A stretch of DNA of 64,000 nucleotides from Isoetes taiwanensis. Lineage: Eukaryota > Streptophyta > Lycopodiopsida > Isoetales > Isoetaceae. The DNA lies in assembly GCA_021234155.1 (NCBI GenBank), contig JAJEKV010000027.1, positions 14,272,993 to 14,336,992 on the forward strand, given 5' to 3'. This document shows, piece after piece, positions 35,362 through 46,900 of the stretch. The notes under the pieces are model-generated. The model ran no database searches. It was not told where the DNA came from and saw only the letters and a program-made list of their open reading frames with translations. The position numbers and the translations under genes were made by a program. Every line of letters starts with the position of its first letter. Position 1 is the stretch's first letter.

Positions 35362-35690
35362 GGGAAGATCTTCTGCTTGCAAAGCGCATCGGCATGCTTT
35401 CCAGCCCAGAATTGCAAGCAGAAGGTCTTCCGCATAACGTAAAGGTAGCTTAGAAGACATCCAGGCGGGTAAGAATAGCAGAATCGTCGATAAGAACAGC
35501 AGAATCAGGGTGAAAAATAGCAGAATGCAGGTAAAAATGCAGATCGGTTGAGTAAAAAAGTAGATTCGTGAGTTTTTGCGCAGAAGAGTCCGTTGAATAA
35601 TTTCAGTAACATTCTTTAAAAGAAACGTCGCCACGTGGCACATCATGATTGGCTCCGTGGCCTGGATGTCTTCTAAGCTGCCTTTACGTA
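35362..35690. repeat. Fold-back region with two nested stems
   Basis: First stem: 35364-35382 pairs with 35412-35430 (19 bp, one mismatch, around TTCTGCTTGCAA). Second stem: 35437-35466 pairs with 35660-35689 (30 bp, one mismatch, around GCTTAGAAGACATCC). Between the arms of the second, AGCAGAATC-like words recur several times. It resembles a fold-back element, but no target duplication was seen. Confidence 0.75.
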
Positions 35691-35938
35691 TTGGGGAATG
35701 GAAGGGGGGAGCCCCTTTCCGGTTTGGAAGGGTTTGTTCTTTTGTTCTTTTGTTGAACACAGTTTTGTCATTTTCGAGAGGAAGACTGCGACGTTCTTGG
35801 AGAAGCTCGGCCATGGCGCCAGGGAGTGGCCCTGCTTCACGGCCTCCCTTCCTCCTTCTACATAGAATCGTCGGGCGAAGGCCATTGTGCGGCAGCAGAA
35901 CAAGCATGCTGAAGGCATTGATGCAAATTTTCTTGCAT

Positions 35939-36168
35939 CCTGAAAGGCTGAAAAATTCAGGCTAGCCTTCGAGGGTGAAGAAGCAGTAATGGTCGAAATA
36001 TGGGGAACCTACCTAAGCTTACACTAGGAAGTACAAGGGAATAGTGCAAGAAGGAGCCATGTAGCTATCCTCATCTCAGATTTACAGATGAGTACACCCC
36101 TGCCATGTGGCTTTGTACCATTCCTTTAAAGTAAATAAAGTCTATTTTTTATCTCTCAAAAAAAAAAA
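35939..36168 (+). mobile_element. Short poly(A) retroposon with 9-bp target duplication
   Basis: TTCTTGCAT occurs at 35930-35938 and again at 36169-36177, directly after a run of A (about 36158-36168) that follows AATAAAGTCTATTTTTT. The 230-bp body ends in CTCTC before the A run, much as the 33679-34660 insert ends in CCCTC. No tRNA-like A/B box was convincing, so SINE or truncated LINE remains open. Confidence 0.6.
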
Positions 36169-36207
36169 TTCTTGCATTCTTTTTTTGTTTTTCGGATTCT
36201 TTTAGTA

Positions 36208-37131
36208 ATGGATGGCCATTGTTCTTCAGCAAGAAATGCTACTCAAGGAGTTATATTTCAAGGTTTAGTTACTACTTCAGGTATTTTTTTATTTTAGAGC
36301 TCATTTCATTGATTTCATTCTTTCTAATGTAAAGTTTATGATCTGTAGGTTTTCAGGGCGTGCTTCCATCAACATTGAGTGATTTTGAAGGTAGGTGCAT
36401 GATTTCTTAACATTTTTGTGTTTTCTTGAAGATTTTAACAGTTAATGGTTCTTAAATAGTGTTTATGTTCATGCAGGTCAAAATATGATGTCTTTGACAA
36501 ATAAGAAGTCCGACCTCATGTCTTTGATGAACCAAAAGTCTGCTGCCATGAAATATCCTGGTAAGTTTGTCATTTTCTCTTGCTTTATTGTGCACAAATT
36601 TCTGTAATAGAGAGTTCTTATGCATGGCAGATGCTAACAACGTGGTATTACACGAAAAAACTAGTTCTACTACTTTGGAAGATATGTTTTTAGTTGAATG
36701 ATGACAGTTTATGGAATTTTAACAAGTAGCTTGATGCATGCAGGTATCAATGGAAGTTCTATTACTGCTATGGAGACATTTTGTGCTTCAAGTCTGTTTT
36801 TGTTTTTGTATTTTATTTTGCATCTTATACTTACAATAGATCATTTTTCTAGAAGAAGTAGCTGCAAATAGCGCTTCATTTGAAGCTCCCTCTTGTGTTG
36901 AGAACAGTAAACAAAAAGATAATGGAAAAGACACAAGTATTTCTGCCATAATTTCTGATCAGATCCAGCAAGATCAAGAGAAAACAAGTATTTCTAAGAG
37001 CAATCCTGATCGTCATGTTGGAAAGAGAGCCTTAAAGATTGGTGGATTTAGGGAATTGGATCTGGAATTGATGGAAAAAGTTAATGCTTGTGGAAACAAT
37101 GCATCACAACCTAAGGACGATCGGGCCAGGG
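36208..37131 (+). pseudogene. Exons of an unrecognised host gene, interrupted by a LINE
   Basis: Five exons with GT-AG borders and matching phase: 36208-36280 (start MDGHCSSARNATQG), 36349-36390, 36477-36560, 36744-36791 and 36853-37131. Each ends in phase 1, three of them as G|GT, so the small exons look duplicated from one another. A further possible exon follows the acceptor at about 36631. The last exon is Ser/Lys/Gln-rich and ends KRALKIGGFRELDLELMEKV plus about 18 residues. No known domain was recognised. Directly after it comes the LINE at 37132-38640. Whether the gene is split or simply has the LINE in an intron is unclear. Confidence 0.5.
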
Positions 37132-38645
37132 GTAGGTTTGATGCGTAGAGGTTACATATTGGGCCGTAAAGATCCTGTAGCTCTTTCCTTGATCTGTCAT
37201 AATCTTGAAGATACATACCAAGTTTTATAACTGGTAAATTCAAAAGCTTATGAAAATAATCGCAACTGATATCATGTTGTGCTCTTAGGTAGTCAAAAGC
37301 TGAGCAATGGAGAAGAGCATGTCGTTCATCTTCTACTTGAGCGTCTAGGCAGCAAGGGCAAAAATGCAATTCATGTGGCACATCCTGCTCTCGTCCCACC
37401 TCACTTGCCAGTCTATGTGAACTTAGGCGCATGCAAGACAGAAGCTTCCGCTTTCCTCTACTAAGCTTACCATTTAATAATCCTGCTCGCCGTAGACTAT
37501 CATTGCATTTACTTCTTCCTTATAAAAGTTTCTTTTTGTCCCAAGATCTCCAACTGGCCACAATTTCAATAGAGATTTGTCGGTCACTAAATCTCGAAAT
37601 GAAGGTAGATCATCCAGTCCAATGCCCCAATAACCTGCCCAGTCTTCTAGATTCTGATACCATCCCACATGGGATTGGATCATAGATTCTTGCAAGGCTT
37701 GCCTCGGCAATCTGTGTTCTTCTAATTTTTGGATTCTACCAAAATACTCCAGTGTTTGGCAAAGGGCTTCCACTTCAAGTGGATACATACCTATTTCTGC
37801 AAGCAACATCTCATATGGAGTCTGAGTTTTAACTCCCAATTCTTCAAGCAAGAAGCGCTTTTGAAACTTTTCTACTTCATTCCACTTTGAGCGTGCACCC
37901 AGGACCCCAGACCATGCAACCATACAGTACCACTGCTTGAACCAATATCTGAAACATTAATTTACAGAGATGCCAACTCCAGATATAGTTATATCTGCAA
38001 TAGTTGAGCACATGATATAGTGCCCTTAGCCCTCCCGATACTCTCTTGCAAACTCCAGCATTCCAGTTATAGTTATTTGTCAACTTTATGCCCAAATACT
38101 TGTACGATTTTACCTGTTCCAAATCCATATCCGCTTTTTGTCGAGAACCCACCACCATCACCTTCGTTTTCTCTTTATTCACGTTCATACCAGCATAGAC
38201 ACAAAATTTCTCAAGTCCTTGAAGAAGTTTTTGCAAATCCTCTGGTGTTTGGGAAACAAGTACCACATCATCAGCATAGAGCAAAGGTTGTAAAACATAT
38301 TTACCTAACTGAACACCAACATCTTCCTTTGCGAGCCATGCTTCAAGCTCGTCAATAAAAAGACCTAACAGAGTAGGCGATAATGGACATCCTTGTTTTA
38401 CACCCACATTGCTTGCGACTTTTTCTGAGCCTTCCATTGGAAATGACAATTGCACCAACATCTTCTCATAGAGTCGCGCAGCCCCCTTATGCAATTCCTT
38501 TGGAATTCCCAATCTTGCCATTCTGTCTCCCAATTTTTTACGTGACACTCTGTCGAACACTTTGGCAATGTCTACGAAACAACAAAAGAGAGCTCTTCCA
38601 ATGCCCTTTGTCCCTTCAGCCATCACTCTCAAAGTAAACAAATGA
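37132..38645 (-). mobile_element. 5'-truncated non-LTR retrotransposon (LINE)
   Basis: Minus-strand reverse transcriptase starts mid-domain (about 38641) at LFCCFVDIAKVFDRV and includes GVKQGCPLSPTLL and the catalytic LLYADDVVL (about 38260-38286). A frame change near 37915 leads into YGC...VVAWSGVLGARSKW and on to 37474. The C-terminal part (37432 onward) has SHRLASEVGREQD and a zf-RVT-like CPCC...VEDERHALLHC. The endonuclease and first ORF are missing, so this is a truncated copy. No poly(T) marks its left border and no target duplication was found, so both borders are approximate. Confidence 0.8.
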
Positions 38646-38690
38646 TGGATTCCAATGGAAGGAGAAAATACATGTACTTGTAGCTGACAG

Positions 38691-38848
38691 ATTGATGAAA
38701 TTGGTTACGATCCATCTAGCATTGTTGCCTCTTACTATGTTTTCAAGAAGCAAGAAGCTTTGATCCAATATACAGAGGTGTTGATTGGAACTTCCGGAAA
38801 GAAACACTTTTGTCTTCGAGGTTTTGGCTACGAAATTAAAGCAGGGAG
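38691..38848 (+). pseudogene. Exon of an unrecognised host gene
   Basis: After an acceptor (GCTGACAG) the frame reads IDEIGYDPSSIVASYYVFKK and runs on without a stop for 52 codons to GFGYEIKAGR at a good donor (GAG|GTAAGC). It lies just beyond the LINE and may continue the gene at 36208-37131, but the phases do not fit directly (phase 1 out, phase 0 in), so an exon may be missing. No domain recognised. Confidence 0.45.
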
Positions 38849-39031
38849 GTAAGCTTTAAAATGAATCTTCATTCAACAGATTTAGTTAGGTCGTCTTAAT
38901 TTGTTTTGGCATAGTGGCATGTTAGCTTGCTTCTAACTTAATCCCTGAACTAGTTGCATGAGGTACATCTAAAATTTTATATTATCTTTGAGTTTTCTCT
39001 CCCTTATAAACTGTACTCTAAATGTTAGCAG

Positions 39032-39125
39032 CCTTATTGCTTTATCAGAAAAGGCACAATCACATCTACAACAACACTTCCACTGGCGTGGATTAGATTT
39101 TGATGGCCTACTTGTATTTGATGAG
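39032..39125 (+). pseudogene. Single exon resembling FORGETTER1/strawberry-notch helicase
   Basis: Between an acceptor (GTTAGCAG) and a donor (GAG|GTATTG), the frame reads LIALSEKAQSHLQQ...FDGLLVFDE. In plant FGT1 and animal strawberry-notch (SBNO) proteins the equivalent stretch is SLIASSEK...LQQ...FDGLLIFDECHKAKN, containing the DECH helicase motif II. Here the exon ends after DE and the expected CHKAKN exon is not seen downstream. It is a stranded exon, either relic or captured, rather than a full gene. Confidence 0.6.
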
Positions 39126-39800
39126 GTATTGAATCAAAACCAAAATGTTTCATGTTGCAAGGTTCTTTATTTTAAGGTTTCAAAATCTTCATGTGCGCTA
39201 GCATATAGATGTTGTTAAAGTGCAAAGGAAAACTAAAGGATGCCTTGCGTTTGTTACCTGTCAAATGCAATGTGATAACAAGTGTGAGTTTGTGAGTGTC
39301 ATAAAGTGTCGTTTCCCTTTTTCATTCTTAAACAAAAATGCTTAGTAATATTATAGCATATGATGAGTGATCTTTGTTTGACTGCTTTTGTGCATCTGAT
39401 GCTTATGTTTCTGTTAATTCATAAGTTGAGGGATTTGTGATTCTTAAGTATGTAGCAAGCAAGGGCAAGTAATATTTCCAAAGCGACTAAGAAAAGTAAA
39501 TACCTTTTCAAAGTTCTTTTGTATGAGCATTTCAATAAGCCTCTCAATTACTCCAAGAGCATATCAATATTTCTTACTGTTTGCTCGGTGAGTTCATGCT
39601 ATGTTATAAATGCAGAAAGGATGAGAACTCCACCCAATTGTTCTTTCACATCATTGCTCATTATTTTCTCAACCAGTCGAATTCATGCAATGGACTTCCT
39701 TCAAGCATGTAAAATATACCTCATAAAAGATCTAAATTATGTTTAATATATCAGCATCAAGCCTAGTTAGCTTTCCCTGTAACCTTAGGTAGCACACGTA

Positions 39801-40145
39801 AACCCAAGGAAAACACAATATTTAATAAAGTTTTTTACCTTTTTCAACCCTATGTTTTGCTCTGCAAAGGAGAAACACATTAGTCTTATTATTTTGCATA
39901 AAGTGTAGATGATATTTGAGGCCTTGCAACTTCTATAATGATTTAAACTTGTAAACCCAAGAAAAACACTTGTGAATATAATAAACACTTTGTGATTTGA
40001 ACCCAAGGAAAACACAATATTTAATAAAGCTTTTTACCTTTTTCAACCTTATGTTTTGTTGTGCAAAGGAGAAACACATTAGTCTTATTATTTTGCATAA
40101 AGTGTAGATGATATTTGAGGCCTTGCAACTTCTATAATGATTTTA
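39801..40145. repeat. Tandem duplication, 145-bp copies about 200 bp apart
   Basis: Copies at about 39801-39947 and 40000-40145 share AACCCAAGGAAAACACAATA and the rest of the block with few changes; the intervening sequence also carries AAACCCAAGAAAAACAC, so the unit is near 200 bp. Confidence 0.85.
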
Positions 40146-40743
40146 ACTCACCTCTCTTAATTACTATTTCTTGTTATACTTGCAGAGGAGGTTTATTCCC
40201 ATTGAACGTAAGCTGAAGCATTTTCATCGTTTACTTTAATCAAACTTTTTGCTGAATTGACATTTTTAGAAAGATGTTTTAGTATAATTTTGTTACTAAA
40301 ATAAGTTCAAGATTCAGACAGGGTTGGCACATGATTTTACATGCACTTTACAAGTCGCCCTTTAATAGAAATTTTACGTGTTGTCTTTTGAACAGAGTAA
40401 GACTCATCTCGTTTTTTGTGTTATAATAGTTTAGCTTTTTAAGCAAGAATAAGATAATGTGTTGAAGCCAAAAAAGAAAAGCAAGGTTCTATCTTTGGAA
40501 TGGAAGCCATTCCTAATAGTATTTTGCTCTATTCATCATTCATGGATGTTGGGCAAGACCTTTCACAGCAATCCATATTTCTTCTATGTGTAAAGAATGT
40601 TATGATGGTGAATCACAATAAACCTATGCATGAGATTTAGACATTAGAATGAAGAGATATAAGATACATAAGCTTACTATTTATGCATTTGATACAAAAT
40701 ACTATAAGGTTTGAGGCAATGTACTAAATGGCATTGGTTTTAT

Positions 40744-41345
40744 ACATATACAAGTCTTTGTACTATGTAGGGCCTATACGAGTTGAATGTGTCTATTCTG
40801 AGTATTCTAGACATATGAAGCTAACCATGCAAAACATGCCAGTGTGAAAGATTCACCTAGATTCTCAAGATTCTACAAAGATTTCGTAGAGTTTCAAAGA
40901 TTATCCCGAGATTCCTCTAGATTCCTGAAGATACTATGTAGGCTCTTCTAGTTTCCATTAGATTCTATGAAGATTCTTTAAGCTTCCATAAATATTCCCC
41001 TGGATTCTCAAGGATTTTACGGAGATTCCCTTACATACCTCTAGATTCATAAAGATTATTCCAAGATTCTCTAAGATTCTATATAGATTCTTCTAGATTC
41101 TATAAAGGTTTTCCCAGATTCTTCAAGATTCAAACAAGATTCCCTTAGATTCTATGTAAATTGTCCTGGATTCCCTTAGATTCTATGAAGATTCTTCTAG
41201 ATTATCCAAAATTCAATCAAGATTCCTTTATTTTCTCAAATATTTTATGAAGATTCCCTTGAATTCCTCTAGATTTACGAAGATCCACACAAGATTCGCA
41301 TAGATTCCTTAAGATCCTATGTACACTCTCCTAGATTCTCTAATA
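40744..41345. repeat. AGATTC-rich repeat family member
   Basis: A head segment TACAAGTCTTTGTACTATGT is followed, from about 40850, by some 500 bp in which AGATTC or RATTCY words recur roughly every 10-14 bp. A second copy of head plus array starts at about 58688, and the head alone lies inverted at 58540-58571. Origin unknown. Confidence 0.7.
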
Positions 41346-43876
41346 TACAAGTTTTTTGAACTCGTCAACATTAATATACCCCAAAGTCTTAGGAATATTC
41401 CTAAAATTTTCATAGAATCCCATAGAATAGAATAGAATAGAATCCCGTAGATTGCCTATAAGCCCTGAAGTCATGAACCTATGGGGTAATCTCAATCCTA
41501 CGATGCGAGGAGCAGTGGGTATTGACGTTTTCTTCTTACATAATAGTTATGACAATTCCTTTTTTTTAATCGTATCTCCCATTGACTTTGAAAGATATTC
41601 AATGACATAGTAATCTAGAGTATTTACAATATTTTACTTTTAAAACATGCAAGTCACTTTTGAGGATAGTAACTACAATGTCACATGAAGGGTAATGGCT
41701 TTCTTGAAGGGCGTGGTGAAATTGTGGATCTCCAAATTAGACTACCACTTTCTTCTCAACTCATTTATAATCTACAAATGAAAGCTTATGCAGTATATCA
41801 GAATTTTGATGCTTTGGGTTGTCTGATAAAGTCTATTTCGTATTTACATATTCGAATTGGAATCTATTAGATCAGGTGCAAAATGGAACTTATATAAATT
41901 CTTATCTACTTCTGCTTTGCTGCTTGATTTACATTTTGGGACCTCTATGGTGGTGCCGACATGATTAACCTTGGAATGCTATGGTTCTAATTTTTGCGTG
42001 TTGCCTTCATCATCGCTGCAGTTTTTCTATGCCAGATCATTTATTGGATAGCTCACACTTCTGGTTTTAATTGGGAAGTAAACAAACATCTCTCATCTCG
42101 TAGACGGTTTTTTGATTTAATGTCATTCACGAACTCAGTTTGCAGCACTCGACCTTCCACCTCCCTAAATAGTTCCATAATGTATGTCAGATTTTTTCAA
42201 CAGCCCACCTCTCACTTAAAGCTTTGCCACATATAACAGGGATAATGGCAAAGATCTATCATTTTATTGTAGATAAATATGTTTTGTCCATTCATATAAT
42301 ACAATACTTTGGCTGTATTGCGTAAATCTTCATAATACCATCACAATATGTTACTCCGATTTTGCAGCTTGTTATGTTATCAAGCCAACTCAAAAGCATG
42401 ATTCCATCTTCTGTTGAGACCTTCGAAATTTATGGCCATTGTCAATTTTGAGCAATTTCGCAACATGTAGGGACTGTTAGAAAGCTCCTATACTCTGTTC
42501 TTCCATATTCTTCTGTAACTATTTGCCTTGTGCTTCCATTTGAAGCTGCAAATAATATTGTGTATATGCACAATAAAATTTTCCCGTGTGCTTCTAATTG
42601 AAGCTGCAACTAGTATTGTATCTGCACACAACATTTTGAAGTTTCATGTTGAAAAGTTGCACATAAAGGGGATCCATAAACACTGCAACATATCCCGCCT
42701 CTACAATACATATTAGAGTTGTTAATTCACTAGGATAGGCTATACTAAGCATGAACAGAAGCTTAAAATAGATAAAACAATCCAAAACAATCTTTTAACT
42801 ACATTAATTAAACTGATCTCATGTCACCATTCATAACATTTTACAAATTCAAAAGCTACATAAAGTAGGAACATAGAAAACAAAGGGCAATTTTAAAAAA
42901 GGATGTCTCAAAAGATACCTGAATTGTGACATGCATTTTTTTCTCGCTTCACGTTGGCATCATTTGAAAATTGCCCTTGCCAAATCTAATGAGATGGTAA
43001 GATGTAGCAGACTTGCCATGCTTACATGAACTTTATCGTGAATACACACTAACAAAACTGCATTGCACTTAATCAATGCCTGCAAGGTTTATAATTTTTG
43101 ACCTACAAATGGATCCGACCATTTCAACATGCAACTTGAAAAAATTGCCAGGGTAAACGAAAATGTAAGAGGCAATGCCAATTTAGAAAGCAGCACATGG
43201 ATTTTGTGCTATGTTGTTGAAAGCCCGTTTATATTATTTCTTTTGAAGCATTTGCGGATATAATTAGCAGGTTCCTTAACCCAAAATTTCCTTCAACCAT
43301 CTTCGTGTTATTATTAATGGAGGGACACGGAAAAGAAGTCCTAAGGCAAGCTAAGTAGCGTGATATACATAGCATTCAAAAAAGAAAAGGAAAACAAAGA
43401 AAAAAGAATATTTAAGATCAACCTGTAATAAGGCAAAGACTATTTATCATAGGAGCAGTTTTTTGTTTGATCATATCCGAAAGACTATTTATCATATCCG
43501 CATCCAACCTGTATCATTTTTAGTGCTAATGCGAGAAGTTGTTAGCAATGAATAGAATAGAATAGAATAGAATAGTTTTTTTAACGTCCACGGAGACCAA
43601 TAGGTCATGGGACCCATATTAATGGGCTAATAATAATCATTACTACTAGGATTAAAAACCCGCCACGACGAAAGCGTTTTCAGGGAAAAACCTTTGCGAA
43701 AGAATGATGATACTGCAGACAAAAAGCGAGATAATGACTCACCGAGGGCTCAATAATTGCGCAGACGCTTTATCTAGAACCTCAAGTATGTATAATGCCA
43801 AGTCATGCATGGATGGTGCTCGAGAAGTTGTGGGCGTGGAATGGAATGCTAAGGTCAAAAAAAAATGATTCCCGGA
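41346..43876. other. Region without a recognised gene
   Basis: AT-rich with scattered short frames and no protein similarity. Contains (GAATA)n microsatellites at about 41418-41441 and 43546-43575, and a diverged duplication around GTGCTTC..TTGAAGCTGCAA at about 42530-42640. Confidence 0.35.
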
Positions 43877-44599
43877 CTATCTCCAAAAGGGCAACTTCGG
43901 AAGAGTAATGGCTTTCATCTTCAATAACCTCATGGCGGCGGCAAGACATAGCTTCCCAGCCAATTGCGGCCGCTCCCATCTACCTGTCTCAATCCTTAAA
44001 AGCTTACCCTCTTGTTCCTCCTGCAAAGCCATCAAATAGAAGACCCAGACTTCAGAGATGCAAGAAACCCATACGAATTTTGAATGAAAGTCAACCACAT
44101 CTTCAGATCCTTTATGCAGCACTCTGCTGTTTTGCACACCGGCACGTGGTTTCTTTGAGCCGAGAGTGCCTGCAACTGGAAATACCACTCTGCAAAAAAT
44201 CATTCAAAATGGATTATTGCACGCCAAGAAATTTGTAAAGCTTGTAGTTCACATAATGATTTATCCGCCATATCCAAAATAGCAGAGAGTATATCGCCGA
44301 AAAGCTGCAACATAAAAATACAATCATTATGAATAATCAAAATGGCAAGAGATATTATAGCTTTTCCTAGCAAACGAACCCTTTGCAGCAATAGATTGGC
44401 ATCAGACATGCTGCCATAGATTGAAGCCTTCGGGCAAGATTACACTACATTTTAAGATTCACAACCGTAAACCAAAAATTAAAGAGGCAAGCACCTGAAC
44501 AGCACCATGGAAGATGCCAATAACACCAATGTCATTCTTCAAAAACTCGTATAACATGATGATCAGGAGGTATGGTCTAGGCGACTGATGCATTGCAAG
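43877..44599 (-). pseudogene. Exons of an unrecognised minus-strand host gene
   Basis: Three consecutive exons keep phase 0 with splice borders: 44599-44495 (LAMHQSPRPYLLIIMLYEFL and 15 more residues to HGAVQ), 44427-44380 (ASIYGSMSDANLLLQR) and 44304 to about 44223 (LFGDILSAILDMADKSLCEL onward). The joined reading is highly protein-like, hydrophobic and helical. Below this, frames to 43877 read KKPRAGVQNSRVLHKGSEDV and EEQEGKLLRIETGRWERP but their splicing could not be placed. I do not recognise the family. Upstream exons were not found, so it is a fragment or an incomplete model. Confidence 0.45.
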
Positions 44600-45319
44600 C
44601 TAAAAGATATGGCAAGGAATAAAGGCACAGGCCAAAAATTGCCAATACGGGTATCTTCTTATCCTTTGAACATTTCTGTTTAGAATATATTCTGAATGGG
44701 GGTCTAAATTTCTGTAGGATATGGGCTATCTCCACAGGCGTGAAATGTTATCTGCGACAATAAAAGCTTCAAATTGCACAAGGTAGCTTCATAACCCTTT
44801 GGTATAAAACAGAACATACAGTCTTTAGCTAAACTAAGTATCTTTCTTGACTTTTTTTTGTTTTCCAGTTCTCTCTTGTGTACAGAGGTGCTTATTTTAA
44901 GAGAATCCTGACAGAAAAGAATGAGAATGAGAATGATTTTTTATCGTCCACTGAGGCCAATCGGCCTATGAGAGAAGCAAAATTTCCAGAAAACTTTCCA
45001 AGCAAATGCAGGTATTTTTCAAATGATTGCCAATTTCTGCTATGGTTACAATGTATGGCCCTTATAGCTTGCAAGGAAAATGGCAAACACTAAGAGTGGA
45101 TTGGAACAGAAAAATAGGCATTTGGCCTGTGGGTCAATGATTGCTGGCCCTGCCCTTTAAATTTTTCAGTTGAATTGTGGTAGCATTTCGGGACATGGAA
45201 TGGATGTGAGTGCTGTCAATATGAAATTCGTCCAGAGGTGGATGCTCTGCGAACCAATTGCAAATGAGCAGGAGATGAGTCTGGCAGATTATCTACGGTG
45301 CCAGAATATGGAGTAGATT
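44600..45319. other. Spacer between two host-gene relics
   Basis: No confident gene. AGAATGAGAATGAGAATGAT followed by TTTTTTATCGTCCACTGAGG (about 44918-44960) resembles the sequence after the (AATAG)n run at 43560-43605, so both may be copies of one repeat. The final part may contain decayed upstream NPH3-gene sequence (MKFVQRWMLCEP, about 45220-45255). Confidence 0.3.
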
Positions 45320-45334
45320 TCTACAAGGACAGAC

Positions 45335-46050
45335 CGATGCAGGCTCTTAGAGGCTGTAGTAAGACTGTTGCCAATGAAAAAATACGCAGTTCCAATGGGC
45401 CTTCTTTTCTCCTTGCTTAGAATGGCCTTGGCTTTAGATACTAGTCTAGAATGCCAGCTCAAGTTGAAAACTAGAATAGCATCTCAGTTGGATGTTGCAT
45501 GCATGGAAGATTTTCTTATGCCTGTGACTATGCCAACAGATTGTCAGTCACGCAGGCCTTATATTGAATGCATCGGCTGGATTGTTTCTCTTTTTATGCT
45601 TCAGCACTTAACGATGAGCTTAAAGATTATGCATTTGTATGCAATTCCACATCCATACTTAAAGTTGCTTAAATGTGGGACATGTATTTGGCTGATCTTT
45701 ATCCCAGGGTGCTTTTTCTGATGTAAGTAATAGATGGAGTTTCTAATATGATTCGAATTTCTCATGACAGCCTGTACAAAGCCATTCATATCTATCTAAG
45801 GTAAGTGCTCATTTGGATATCCATATTTTTTGTATTTGCTAGTTTCTTTCTGACAGTTTGTTGATGATTTAATGTGAAATTTATTCAAGCACATTCTTAT
45901 GCGCACAATCAGAGAGAGTCATGGTTTGTAAGCCCCTGAATTGCCAAAAACTATCAGAAGAAGAATGCCTTGATGCTGTGCAAAACGAGCTCATGCCCTT
46001 GAGAACAATCGGCACAAATACAAAAGATAGTTATAGACTATGTTATATAT
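45335..46050 (+). pseudogene. NPH3-domain (BTB/NPH3 family) fragment
   Basis: RLLEAVVRLLPMKKYAVPMG, LLFSLLRMALALDTSLECQL and ASQLDVACMEDFLMP (about 45345-45532) match the NPH3 domain order: LLE.IVSLLP.EK, LLRLLR.A..L, C...LE.RI..QLD.A...DLLIP. After this the frame shifts; pieces such as MWDMYLADLYP and SHDSLYKAIHIYLR (about 45763-45801, ending at a GTAAGT donor) correspond to VD.YLAE.AP and HDGLYRAIDIYLK. A further piece (about 45905-46040) reads MVCKPLNCQKLSEEECLDAV, the LCR.MDC.KLS.EAC.HA.QNE segment. NPH3 proteins are plant-specific Cullin-3 adaptors in phototropin and auxin-transport signalling. Frame breaks show it is dead; the BTB part is missing. Confidence 0.75.
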
Positions 46051-46400
46051 GATTTTTGCAGCTATGCTATGTATACTTGCAGAACTTGAAAATATAATTG
46101 AGTTTTTTGTCCAGAAAATTGTAGAAGCCTAGCCCAATGAAGCATTCCTGATTACTTTGCTATGTAAGACTATCATGAGATGTAAATCATTTTGTGATAG
46201 ATCTATCTTTATATTGAATAGATTATGACAATGTTGCTGCACTTCTTCCTACAATATCATCTCCTTGAGAAGGTAGACACTAGCTGAATATTTGAAGCCT
46301 TGCTCACAAAGATCCCATATGTAGTTTATGCCCAGGTAATTATCTTTAGATGAACAAGGTTGGTGTTCAACAGTTTGATTTGCAGTAGGTATTATGTGGA

Positions 46401-46470
46401 AGGGACTTTGTTGTGGCTTTCATATTTTATTTCAGAGGGACTTTGTTGTGGCTTTCATATTTTATTTCAG
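46401..46470. repeat. Exact 35-bp tandem duplication ending in TTTCAG
   Basis: AGGGACTTTGTTGTGGCTTT followed by CATATTTTATTTCAG is present twice (46401-46435 and 46436-46470). Each copy ends in a splice-acceptor-like sequence, as with the 64-bp duplication at 1372-1502. Confidence 0.85.
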
Positions 46471-46900
46471 ATTGATGTTCCAGCTTGGTGCAGTTGGACA
46501 AAAGAGCATTAAGAGTCTATTGCACAAAGCATATAATTCATTCACAAAGCCCTCAATTCATTATCTTGATTTTATTCAGCCTAATTGAAGTGAATAGTGT
46601 TATCTTTAAGCAATGGTGAGCATCAATTTATTTTTGTGGACGTAATGAAAATGACAACTCTATGAGGCTAATTATGTGCATCTATCAGACAACCAAACAG
46701 CTTAATATCCAAATGGCCTACTATCTATAGGTCTGAGCAGGCTTAAACTTTGTGGCAAACCCATAGTGCTGTAACAATCCTAGCATCAAAAAATTAAATG
46801 AAAATATTCTCTCGTTTGTATTTGTACAGAGCAAGATATGTGCATGCAAGATATGTGCATGCTTAGTTCAACTCACGCATAATGTACCCGATGGAGAGTC

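Noticed and set aside
35939-36168. tRNA-derived SINE
   Set aside because: No convincing A and B boxes; kept only as a poly(A) retroposon with a target duplication.
39483-39592. Possible exon reading KSKYLFKVLLYEHFNKP before a GTGAG donor
   Set aside because: No acceptor, phase or homology support; left out of the gene list.
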